Positions 7,214 to 15,421 of a stretch of 33,956 nucleotides of DNA are shown piece after piece. This DNA is from a virus. A program made the translations under genes and the position numbers. A model generated the notes under the pieces. It saw nothing but the letters and a program-made list of their open reading frames with translations, was not told the origin of the DNA and did not search any database. Where the stretch lies: IMG/VR virus record IMGVR_UViG_3300030117_004569, positions 1-33,956 of that record; one strand, written 5' to 3'. The stretch's first letter is position 1; each line of letters begins with the position of its first letter.

Positions 7214-10011
7214 TGACAAAAGCCAGCCCAGCCCTCAATAACTTTACAGCCGGTGAGCTCTCGCCGCGCCTGGATGGCCGCACCGACATTGTCAAATATT
7301 TCCAGGGCAGCAGGAAACTAGAAAATTTCACGGTGCATCCTCATGGCGGTGCTTCACGGCGGCCAGGCACTATCTTTGTGCGCGCTGTCAAAACAGCATC
7401 TGCAAAAACCAGGCTGATACCTTTTGAGTTCAATGTCGAACAGACTTACGCCCTGGAGTTTGGCAATGAGTATTTTCGCATCCATAAGGATGGCGGCACA
7501 GTTGTGTCCAGTGGTAGCCCGGTGGAGGTCACGACAGTCTATACAACGGCGCAGCTGCCAGATCTAAAATATGTGCAGTCAGCTGACGTGATGTACATCG
7601 TACATCCCAGCCATCCCGTCTATAAGATTACCCGCACCAGCGACACTGCCTGGACATTTACCCAGGTAGATTTTCGCCGGGGTCCAATGCAGGATGACAA
7701 CATTACAGACACAACGCTTTTGGCGAATGGCAGGACAGGCAGCGTAACAGTCACAGCCTCAGCTAGTTTGTTTGTTTCAACGGATGTTGGCCGGATAATC
7801 AGGCTTCATGATGGCTTTGCCAAAATCACTGCCTTTACCTCAGCCACTGTGGTCACAGCAACTGTGCAGGAAAATGTCGAGCGCAGAAGTGAGTTGATGC
7901 CATCAATGACAGCCACCACACTGGCATTTCACGAAGGCGACCCATCAGCCACTGGCCTGGAGCATAATGACCGCATCACAGATACCGCTGGTAATTTTGT
8001 AAAAGAAGGCTTTAAGAAAGGCATGAAGGTCACGACCACCGGGGCCGGCACTAGCGGGAACAATCAGGCCGCTATTTTGCTTGTCCAGGTCACCGAGGAC
8101 ACAATGCTTTTTGCCCCATCTGTTGATGTAACAGATGAGAGCGCAGGCCAAAGCATTACCATAGCGGGTGACCTAGAGGCTGACACAGATTTTGCCTTGG
8201 GCGCTTTTTCGGTCACAACAGGTTTTCCGGCAGCTGTCGCGTTTTATGAGGAACGGCTGACCTTTGCCAATACAACGGCGCAGCCCCAAACAATATTCTT
8301 TAGTGTAGCCGGTGACTTTGAGGATTTTGCTGATGGCATCGATGCAGACGATGCGCTGATCTATACCATTGGATCTAACCAGGTCAACGTGATCCGCTAC
8401 CTATCATCAAGTAGGGCGCTTATTGTCGGCACGTCTGGCGGTGAGTTTGCAGTTACAGCATCAGGCGGCCCAGAGCCGCTCAGCCCGACCAACGCACAAA
8501 TCAAGCGCCAGGCCTCATATGGCTCTGCCAACATCCAGCCGGTGCAAGTCGGTAACGTCACGCTCTTTGTGCAGCGCGCCAAGCGTAAGATCCGCGAGCT
8601 GGTCTACAATTTTGATACGGATTCATATCAGGCGCCTGATCTAACGATACTGGCAGAACACATAACAGATAGCGGCATTGTTGAGATAGCGCACCAGCAA
8701 GAGCCAGATAATGTGGTCTGGCTGGTTCTAGATGATGGCCGACTGGTCGGCATGACATACCGGCGCGAAGAGAATGTAATTGCTTTTCACAAGCACCTTT
8801 TTGGCGGCAAATCAGATACCGGCAAAACAATCACTGTGCAAAGCATTAGCTTTACGGCTAACAGCACCACGGTAAACACAAGCAATAATCGCATCACGCT
8901 GTCTAGCCACGGCCTGACAACCGGCGATCCAATTTACTATAACGCCAGCAGCAATTCGATTACTGGCCTTGATAATGAGAGCGTCTATTTTGTTATAAGT
9001 GTGGATAGCAATACCATCAGCCTGGCATCCAGCGCAGCAAATGCCTCTGCCGGCACGGCAATCACGCTGTACTCTGCGCCAAGCAGTGACACCACACAGC
9101 AGTTTTTCCAGGGCGTCAATATCGCTAACTCTAATATCTACTCGGCATCACATGGCCTCAAAACAGGCGATCTCATCTTTTATGAAACACCTGGCACGGC
9201 TATCGGTGGCCTGGCAGAAAACACCAGATATTTTGTGCAAAAGATCTCTGACAATGAGTTTCGGGTTGCAAGCTCGCTAGATTTTACCAATGACATTGTC
9301 GCGCTAACATCTGCGCCAGCCACTGAGCAAACCGATAAAATCCTGACCCATGCCAAGGTTGAGAGTATCGCCACGGTGCCGGGCGATCTAGACGAGGATG
9401 ACATCTATGTCATCGTGCAGCGCTACATAAATGGCAGCACTGTGCGCCATGTCGAGTATTTTTCTAACTATGATTTTGGCTCGGATGTAAATGATGCCTA
9501 TTTTGTTGATTGCGGCCTGACCTACTCCGGCGCAGCTGCCACAACAATCAGCGGTCTGACGCACCTAGAGGGCGAGACAGTCAGCATCCTGGCAGATGGC
9601 GCCACGCACCCAGACAAAACGGTGAGCTCTGGCTCCATAACGCTAGAGCGCGCAGCTGAGGTCGCTCATATAGGCCTTAACTACACCTCAACGATGGAAA
9701 CCATGCGCCTAGAGGCCGGCGATACTGAAGGCACCGCCCAGGGCCGTATAAAGCGCGTACACGGCGTCACCATGCGTTTGTATAGGTCGGTTGGGGCAAA
9801 GATAGGAAGCAGCGAGAATGAGCTTGATATCGTGCCTTTCAGATCCAGTGCAAACGTCATGGATACTGCAACGCCATTATTCACAGGCGATAAAGAAATA
9901 GAGTTTAGGGGAGGGTATGAGACCGAGGCCAGCATTGTTGTCCAGCAAGACCAGCCCCTGCCACTTACCATCTTGGCGCTATATCCGCGCCTAACCACAT
10001 TTGAGAGCTAA
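7213..10011 (+). CDS. Tail tubular protein B (T7 gp12-like nozzle) with inserted tandem domains
   Basis: A 932-residue nozzle protein that extends the tail tube. The N-terminus (ALNNFTAGELSPRLDGRTDIVKYFQGSRKLENFTVHPHGGASRRPGT) is diagnostic of the gp12-like family. The central TGFPAAVAFYEERLTFANT and the IGSNQVNVIRYLSSSRALIVGTSGGEFAV blade are also typical. It is about 140 residues longer than T7 gp12 (794). The extra length includes two similar beta domains, about residues 544-620 and 635-715, each with an SHGLxTGDxIxY start, an IxGL turn and a YFV strand. The C-terminal part (GRIKRVHGVTMRLYRSVGAKIG) resumes the normal family sequence. The ATG overlaps the upstream stop and the stop overlaps the following start. 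Confidence 0.93.
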   Translation: MTKASPALNNFTAGELSPRLDGRTDIVKYFQGSRKLENFTVHPHGGASRRPGTIFVRAVKTASAKTRLIPFEFNVEQTYALEFGNEYFRIHKDGGTVVSSGSPVEVTTVYTTAQLPDLKYVQSADVMYIVHPSHPVYKITRTSDTAWTFTQVDFRRGPMQDDNITDTTLLANGRTGSVTVTASASLFVSTDVGRIIRLHDGFAKITAFTSATVVTATVQENVERRSELMPSMTATTLAFHEGDPSATGLEHNDRITDTAGNFVKEGFKKGMKVTTTGAGTSGNNQAAILLVQVTEDTMLFAPSVDVTDESAGQSITIAGDLEADTDFALGAFSVTTGFPAAVAFYEERLTFANTTAQPQTIFFSVAGDFEDFADGIDADDALIYTIGSNQVNVIRYLSSSRALIVGTSGGEFAVTASGGPEPLSPTNAQIKRQASYGSANIQPVQVGNVTLFVQRAKRKIRELVYNFDTDSYQAPDLTILAEHITDSGIVEIAHQQEPDNVVWLVLDDGRLVGMTYRREENVIAFHKHLFGGKSDTGKTITVQSISFTANSTTVNTSNNRITLSSHGLTTGDPIYYNASSNSITGLDNESVYFVISVDSNTISLASSAANASAGTAITLYSAPSSDTTQQFFQGVNIANSNIYSASHGLKTGDLIFYETPGTAIGGLAENTRYFVQKISDNEFRVASSLDFTNDIVALTSAPATEQTDKILTHAKVESIATVPGDLDEDDIYVIVQRYINGSTVRHVEYFSNYDFGSDVNDAYFVDCGLTYSGAAATTISGLTHLEGETVSILADGATHPDKTVSSGSITLERAAEVAHIGLNYTSTMETMRLEAGDTEGTAQGRIKRVHGVTMRLYRSVGAKIGSSENELDIVPFRSSANVMDTATPLFTGDKEIEFRGGYETEASIVVQQDQPLPLTILALYPRLTTFES

Positions 10012-10451
10012 TGAACATTGTCCCATATTTAACTGATCACGTTGATCACATTATTAAAGAGCGCACCAATGACCAAAACCCAGAGGATTATAAGCGCTAT
10101 TTTGGCTTTGGCAGCGGCCTGGATCAGCCCGGCATGGCTTATACAGCCTTTGATAACGGCCACGTTATCTGTTCTGCCGGCATCAAAAAACTATGGCTGG
10201 GTGTTGGCGAGGCCTGGATTGTTAGCAGCTGGCGCATCAGAGAAAAGCCGATCGGCGTGATCAAAGCCATACGCGCCAGGTTCGATGACATTATTGAAAC
10301 CAATGAGCTGCACCGCGTCCAGGCCGCTGTAAGGGCCGACTGGGACGAGGCAGTCAGATTTGCCGAATATTTAGATTTCAAAAACGAGGGCCTGATGCGC
10401 GGCTATGGCGTTGATGGTCGTGATTATTATCGTTATGCAAAGGTGAAATAA
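10011..10451 (+). CDS. T7 gp13-like protein with acetyltransferase-like fold
   Basis: A 146-residue protein (T7 gp13 is 138) placed exactly where gp13 lies, after the nozzle gene. The pattern is that of the phage GNAT-like family: a hydrophobic strand GHVICSAGIKKLWLGVGEAWIVSS, a charged helix after it, then RVQAAVRADWDEAVRFAEYLDFKNEGLMRGYGVDGRDYYRYAKV, the usual end of the acetyltransferase fold. In T7 the protein helps assembly of the internal core and is not clearly an enzyme. The gene overlaps both neighbours by TAATG. Confidence 0.8.
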   Translation: MNIVPYLTDHVDHIIKERTNDQNPEDYKRYFGFGSGLDQPGMAYTAFDNGHVICSAGIKKLWLGVGEAWIVSSWRIREKPIGVIKAIRARFDDIIETNELHRVQAAVRADWDEAVRFAEYLDFKNEGLMRGYGVDGRDYYRYAKVK

Positions 10452-10933
10452 TGGCTAAAGGTTTGATGCTCGCCAGCGCCGCAATGAGTGCTGTTGGCGC
10501 AATGCAACAAGGCAGAGCCCAGGCACGGGCTTATAACTACAACGCGCAGATAAATGAGCGAAACGCGCTTGTGGCCGAGCAAGAGGGCGAGCAGCTCATC
10601 CTGGAGAATGAGGACGCAATTGTCAGGTTCAAGAGGGACTTTGCAAAGCTCCAGGCGGCAACGCAGCAAGCACAAAGATATAATGGCTGGATAGCAAGTG
10701 GCGGCACCCCGCTAAAAGTGGCCCTGGCTAATGCAGCTGAGGCAGATGAGGAGATTGCGGTTCGGCGTTACAACGCAAAAGTTGGCAAGCAGCAAAAAGA
10801 AGAGAGCGCGCTGCAACAAAGGATGCAAGCCAACCTCAATAATCTTTATGCCTCTGCTGCTAGGAAATCATCCTTTATTAGCGCAGGCTCCAGCTTGCTG
10901 AGCGGCTTTGGCCAGGCAAAGGCGCTAGGCTGA
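10451..10933 (+). CDS. Internal virion protein (T7 gp14-like)
   Basis: A 160-residue Ala/Gln-rich helical protein in the gp14 position (T7 gp14 is 196). The beginning MLASAAMSAVGAMQQGRAQARAYNYNAQINERNALVAEQEGEQL and the later FAKLQAATQQAQRYNGWIASGGTPLKVA match the internal virion protein B type. The C-terminal SSFISAGSSLLSGFGQAKALG is a weakly hydrophobic, Gly-rich segment of the kind that inserts in the outer membrane after ejection in T7. It is coupled to the next gene by TGATG. Confidence 0.82.
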   Translation: MAKGLMLASAAMSAVGAMQQGRAQARAYNYNAQINERNALVAEQEGEQLILENEDAIVRFKRDFAKLQAATQQAQRYNGWIASGGTPLKVALANAAEADEEIAVRRYNAKVGKQQKEESALQQRMQANLNNLYASAARKSSFISAGSSLLSGFGQAKALG

Positions 10934-12702
10934 TGAGAGTTCCTACATACAGCCAGCAGACGCAACGCACAGCAGCTGTTGGCGCTCAGCCAATGACTGT
11001 CCAGGCAAACCCAAATGCTTTGGCTGCGCCAGGCAGGGCTTTGGCCCAGCTGGGTGACACGGCCTTTAGAATCAGTGCATCATTTTATGAAGCAGAAAAG
11101 AAGGCAGAACGAGCCGGTCAGGTTGCCGGGCGGGTGGCGCAGGCAACTAAGGCAATCCAGGATTTTGTTTTAGACCCCGACAATCAAAACAGAGTTTTTG
11201 AGACCAACGGCGAGGCGTCTAGTTTTTTTGATACCAGCATGGCGCCAATCCGCATGATGGCTATGGAGGGGGTTACAGATCCACGGGTAAAAAGCCAGAT
11301 AGCGACCCAGTTCTCTACTATTTACGAGAGCAGCCGCCTGGGTTTTATGAAAATAGCCCGAACCAATTTGATTGACCGCAACATAGCAAAACTTTATGCG
11401 ACAGCAGACGGTTTGAAGGAAAGGGCAGCTATTGGCAGCCCCAGCGATGTCAACGCTGCAAACATAGCTTTGTTTGAAAACTACAACGACACTGGTCTGG
11501 GCCTTTATGATCACATGGCCCAGCTGGGCCTTATCGATGAGCAAACAGCGTTAAAAAACAGAAAATCTGCCGGCAGTGATATTGCTGAGACGCAAGTCAA
11601 TTCTGAACTCAACTCAGCTGTCCTGTCTGGTGACGCCGGCCAAGCTGATGAAGTCATCCTAAAGCTGCTTGATTCCAAGGAATATAAAGGCCTGGACGCT
11701 GAAACGCGCACCAGCCTGACAGCAAAAGCAACATCAATATCAGACAAATTATTTAGGCGCGCTGTAACTGAAGCGGAAAAGAAAGAAACGTCTGACGCTA
11801 AAAAACTTAAAAAGAAACAGGAAAAAACTGAACGTGGCTTTTTTGCCAGGTTCCGGGCCGGCAGTATGGAGAACGCCACAGATGCTCAGATCCAAGCCAT
11901 GCCGACAGAGGTCGATATCAGTGAGGCACTGTCACAAGGAGACATCCGGGAGCCGGCAGCAGACGCCTTGATTAAGCTGGTGCGCGGCGGTGATGCGCCT
12001 GTCGATGACGCGCAGTTTGTAACGAATATTCGGCAACAAATTTTAGCAGCAGAAACAGAAGCTGAGATCAATGAGCTCGTTGACACGGCCGCAGCCGCGC
12101 TGGGTCCGAATGGAAAGATTACGCAAGGCTCGCTTGAGAAGGTCATATCACTTGCAGAATCAACCAAGGCAAAAACCCCTGAGGTCGAAGAAATCAAAAT
12201 GTATGAAAAAGTCTTAAACAAGCTCTTACAGCAAGATGCAGGCCTTACAGCAAGTTTTGACTTTAGCGAGACAGTCAGGCGCACAGACGCATTAGATCAT
12301 TACTTACAGCTGACCAGTGACCCTGACATGCGCCTGTCGGGCAAAGAAGCATATAATCAAGTAAAAGAAATGTTTATTCGGTCCCTCGACCAGAAGCTCG
12401 CTTTTCTTGCGCCAGCGACTTTGGTGCGTGAGGCAGTCGGTAAACCGGCCAGCCAATGGCTGCCGGAGGACATTGCAAAGGCTCAGTTAGCGGTAACAAA
12501 CAGTAACCTTAACGAGATTCAAAAAGCCTTAGAGTTTGAAACCATTGGCGAGATTCAATCGATAGCAAGAGCAAACGCTCAAGCAGTCATAGAAGCAGAT
12601 AACGCAGCAGCAGCTGCAGAGAACCAAGATGGTCCCGGATTACTTGATCGACTTGGTGCGTGGCTAAAAGGCGATGATGACAACACTATAAGGACACGCT
12701 AG
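10933..12702 (+). CDS. Internal virion/ejection protein (T7 gp15-like position)
   Basis: A 589-residue helical protein in the slot of T7 gp15 (747 residues). Its N-terminus (RVPTYSQQTQRTAAVGAQPMTVQANPNALAAPGRALAQLGDTAF) is the type found at the start of podoviral ejection proteins. It then has a coiled, Ala/Glu-rich body with the segment DGLKERAAIGSPSDVNAANIALFENYNDTGLGLYDHMAQLGLI around residues 155-200, and a KKLKKKQEKTERGFFARFRAG stretch near 295. The C-terminus is again helical. No catalytic motif was found. It should enter the cell with the genome and line the periplasmic channel; the role is by position and family resemblance. Confidence 0.8.
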   Translation: MRVPTYSQQTQRTAAVGAQPMTVQANPNALAAPGRALAQLGDTAFRISASFYEAEKKAERAGQVAGRVAQATKAIQDFVLDPDNQNRVFETNGEASSFFDTSMAPIRMMAMEGVTDPRVKSQIATQFSTIYESSRLGFMKIARTNLIDRNIAKLYATADGLKERAAIGSPSDVNAANIALFENYNDTGLGLYDHMAQLGLIDEQTALKNRKSAGSDIAETQVNSELNSAVLSGDAGQADEVILKLLDSKEYKGLDAETRTSLTAKATSISDKLFRRAVTEAEKKETSDAKKLKKKQEKTERGFFARFRAGSMENATDAQIQAMPTEVDISEALSQGDIREPAADALIKLVRGGDAPVDDAQFVTNIRQQILAAETEAEINELVDTAAAALGPNGKITQGSLEKVISLAESTKAKTPEVEEIKMYEKVLNKLLQQDAGLTASFDFSETVRRTDALDHYLQLTSDPDMRLSGKEAYNQVKEMFIRSLDQKLAFLAPATLVREAVGKPASQWLPEDIAKAQLAVTNSNLNEIQKALEFETIGEIQSIARANAQAVIEADNAAAAAENQDGPGLLDRLGAWLKGDDDNTIRTR

Positions 12703-15368
12703 TGGATTTTCTAACCTCATTTGCGAACAGCCGGCTAGATGCCAGAATGGCAAATGGCAGATATGCCAAGGCTATCCAGGACGCATCAGAAATTGAGCTG
12801 GATGTTGACTACATCCTTAAAAAAGATGTCATGCCGACCAACACAGCTGAAGAGCTTGATGAGAGCGAGCTGATAGATATGAGTTCGCCCACTGGCTCCA
12901 ACTGGGCTGCCGCCAGTCAGCGCATTTATGAGACCTTTCGGGGCGACAGAGATCTGAAAGGCCGGAACATGGCACGAGGCGCGCGCGAGCCGCAGACGCC
13001 AGAAGAATATGCACAATGGGGCATAGAGTTCATTGGTCAGATGAATCACAATTTCTCAAGCATGGCCGTCAACACAGTTAAGCTGAACGGTCAGGACGAC
13101 ATGACCAAGCTGGCAATGCACCATCTGTTCCAGGATTATGAGCGCTTGCCCGGCATGAGCTGGAACGGGACCAAGCGGTTTTTCAAAGGTATAGCTACAG
13201 ATCCAACGACATATATAGGGCTAGGCACTTTAGGTTTCGGGACATTGGGCGTTGCCGGCGCCAAGCAAATGAGCAAGCAAGGTTTCTCGCGTTTGTTGCG
13301 TGGATCTCTTAATCCCAAAATGTTGGCCGCTTATGAGGGAGCTGGCTACACCGGGGCTTTCGACCTAATGCGGCAAAATGTTGACGTGCAAGCCAAAATC
13401 CAAGATGAGCTGGACTTTGGTCAAGCTGGTTTTTCTACGGCTCTTGGCGGTGTGGCTGGACGCGCGTTAGCTGAGGGCGTTGACCAGGTGGTCAAAAACG
13501 CACCGGCCATAGCAGGAGCTGTGCGCGAGGGCATCGATCAGCTGGGCCAGGCAGCTGATGCCAGGACTTTGCAAAGAGCCCAGGAGACCAGCGTCCAGCT
13601 CAATACTGGCGTTGATCCAATGCAGGCAATAGATGCTGCCTTGTCTGGGGCTGGCAGAGTAGTGCGCGATCAAAATGACCGTGCTGTTGATGCTGCCAAA
13701 AACGTAGATGAGGCAAGGGCGGCCCTAGAGGCGTCACCAAATGACCCGGTACTGAAGCAACAATATTTGGATTTGCGGCGAGCGCGTGATGCTGAACTGT
13801 CTCAAATGTCCCCGACCGAGCAGCTCAAATTGGATGTTAGTTACAGGATGCAACATCAACCTCGCGGCCCACAGGACGGCGGTGGTAGGCTTGATGACAT
13901 CACGGCTGGCGGCGAGTTGTTCCCTGATGACGTTTATTCAGCAAATGGCTTGCGTTTTTACGGCAACCCTAATGACTCATTCGACCGGCAGTCTCATGCG
14001 GCCATTTTAGCGGCGCGTGGCAATCCAGAAGCTGAAATTACGATTTATCGTGGAGTGCCGACAGACGTTAATCAGATAAATGCTGGGGATTGGGTGACGT
14101 TAAGCCCTGATTATGCGGCAATGCACGCAGCTAGTGGATATGGCCCAAATGGGGATCAGGCTGGCAAGGTCATATCGCAAAGGGTCAAAGTCAAAGACGT
14201 ATTTTCAGACGGCAATGACCTAAATGAATTTGGGTATTTCCCTGCTGATTTAGCTGAACTTGGCGTCAAAAAGATTGTGCCGCCGACAGAAACGGAGCCA
14301 GGCATAATAGCGTTTCATGGTTCTGGCGCAGATTTTGATGAGTTCCGGCTGGAGATGATTGGCACTGGCGAGGGCGCACAGGCATATGGCTATGGGCTGT
14401 ATTTCACTGATAGTGAGGATATAGCCAAGTTCTACCGTGATTCTATTGGCAGAGGGCGGTCTAGCATAGTCTATGACGGCAGCAGCGTGAAAAACGCCAG
14501 AGAGGTTGACGGCCTTACAGACCGTGAAATGGTTTTGGATAATATAGCAACTGAAATGGCCTTTTTTGACCAAAAGCCAGCAAATGTCATTGAGAAGAAA
14601 ATAAAGTCACTAAAAGCAAGAATTGACGACCCTGTTGAGATTTCGCCATATGCAGATGATGCGGAAGCACAAGAGCTTGCTGATTTGATAAGGCAGTCTG
14701 CCCAGCGTGATTTGGAGATTTACGAGAGCCTTGACCCCGACAAGTTTACTCGCGGCAAAATGTACAAGGTCGCGCTGTCTCCCAAGCCTGATGAATTGCT
14801 GGATTATGATCTGCCATTTGCAGAGCAGTCAAAGGACATACAAGAAAAACTGCTTCAGGCTGGGTATGAGGTTGACCCTAGAACGTCTGGCTCTGGGGGC
14901 ATGATCCTAGAAGCAATCATGTCAAATGTTGGCCGTGAGGGCGCACATTTAGAACTTGGTGGGAAAAGGAGCGATGCGAGGCAAGTTGCGTCACAGCGTT
15001 TGGCTAATGCTGGCATCCCAGGCATCAAATATTTCAGCGGCAATTCTCGCACCACTGCTGGCGGTAAACTAATTGATGTGTCGCAAGGTGATGACGGTTT
15101 CCGCGCAAAGGTGGCTGTTGAAAACAGGAGTATTGGCGGCAAGGGTCGGGTCATTACAACCAGTCCACCCTATAAAACAGAGCAAGAGGCTTTAGATTGG
15201 GCTGAAGAAGCCACAAAAAGAGCAGAGCGCAACTATGTCATCTTTGACGATAAAGCTGTCAAAATCCTTGAGAAATACGGCATTGCTGGCCCTGTGGCTG
15301 TTACAACAGTCGGCGTAAAATCGTCACAAGACAATGATGACACCGTAGCCAACGCTTCAGAATTATAG
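12702..15368 (+). CDS. Large ejection protein with two ADP-ribosyltransferase-like domains
   Basis: An 888-residue protein starting at a GTG that overlaps the upstream TAG. The N-terminal 400 residues are helical with a weakly hydrophobic Gly-rich segment near 171-189, like podoviral internal core proteins. From about 440 there is an R-S-E-type ADP-ribosyltransferase pattern: IYRGVP (R450), WVTLSPDYA (T466-S468) and DLNEFGY (E509). Directly after it comes a second, different fold resembling the ART-PolyVal domain of polyvalent proteins: AFHGSG (H539), a GTGEGAQAYGYGLYF block near 552-566, AGIPGIKYF, and the hallmark NYVIFDDKAVKIL near the end. It lies upstream of a terminator and of a second large core protein. 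The family resemblances are strong; enzyme activity is inference. Ejected ADP-ribosyltransferases have precedent in T4 Alt. Confidence 0.82.
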   Translation: MDFLTSFANSRLDARMANGRYAKAIQDASEIELDVDYILKKDVMPTNTAEELDESELIDMSSPTGSNWAAASQRIYETFRGDRDLKGRNMARGAREPQTPEEYAQWGIEFIGQMNHNFSSMAVNTVKLNGQDDMTKLAMHHLFQDYERLPGMSWNGTKRFFKGIATDPTTYIGLGTLGFGTLGVAGAKQMSKQGFSRLLRGSLNPKMLAAYEGAGYTGAFDLMRQNVDVQAKIQDELDFGQAGFSTALGGVAGRALAEGVDQVVKNAPAIAGAVREGIDQLGQAADARTLQRAQETSVQLNTGVDPMQAIDAALSGAGRVVRDQNDRAVDAAKNVDEARAALEASPNDPVLKQQYLDLRRARDAELSQMSPTEQLKLDVSYRMQHQPRGPQDGGGRLDDITAGGELFPDDVYSANGLRFYGNPNDSFDRQSHAAILAARGNPEAEITIYRGVPTDVNQINAGDWVTLSPDYAAMHAASGYGPNGDQAGKVISQRVKVKDVFSDGNDLNEFGYFPADLAELGVKKIVPPTETEPGIIAFHGSGADFDEFRLEMIGTGEGAQAYGYGLYFTDSEDIAKFYRDSIGRGRSSIVYDGSSVKNAREVDGLTDREMVLDNIATEMAFFDQKPANVIEKKIKSLKARIDDPVEISPYADDAEAQELADLIRQSAQRDLEIYESLDPDKFTRGKMYKVALSPKPDELLDYDLPFAEQSKDIQEKLLQAGYEVDPRTSGSGGMILEAIMSNVGREGAHLELGGKRSDARQVASQRLANAGIPGIKYFSGNSRTTAGGKLIDVSQGDDGFRAKVAVENRSIGGKGRVITTSPPYKTEQEALDWAEEATKRAERNYVIFDDKAVKILEKYGIAGPVAVTTVGVKSSQDNDDTVANASEL

Positions 15369-15386
15369 TACCTTGTTATAAAGTAG

Positions 15387-15409
15387 GGGCGCTGTGAGGC
15401 GCCCTTTTT
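15387..15409 (+). terminator. Intrinsic terminator between the two large ejection genes
   Basis: A perfect six-pair stem, GGGCGC with GCGCCC across a TGTGAG loop, is followed immediately by five T residues (15405-15409). It sits 18 bases after the stop of the 888-residue gene and 12 bases before the next ATG, so the last ejection gene and the fibre may be expressed at a lower level or from read-through. Confidence 0.88.
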
Positions 15410-15421
15410 GCTGGGAAAATC

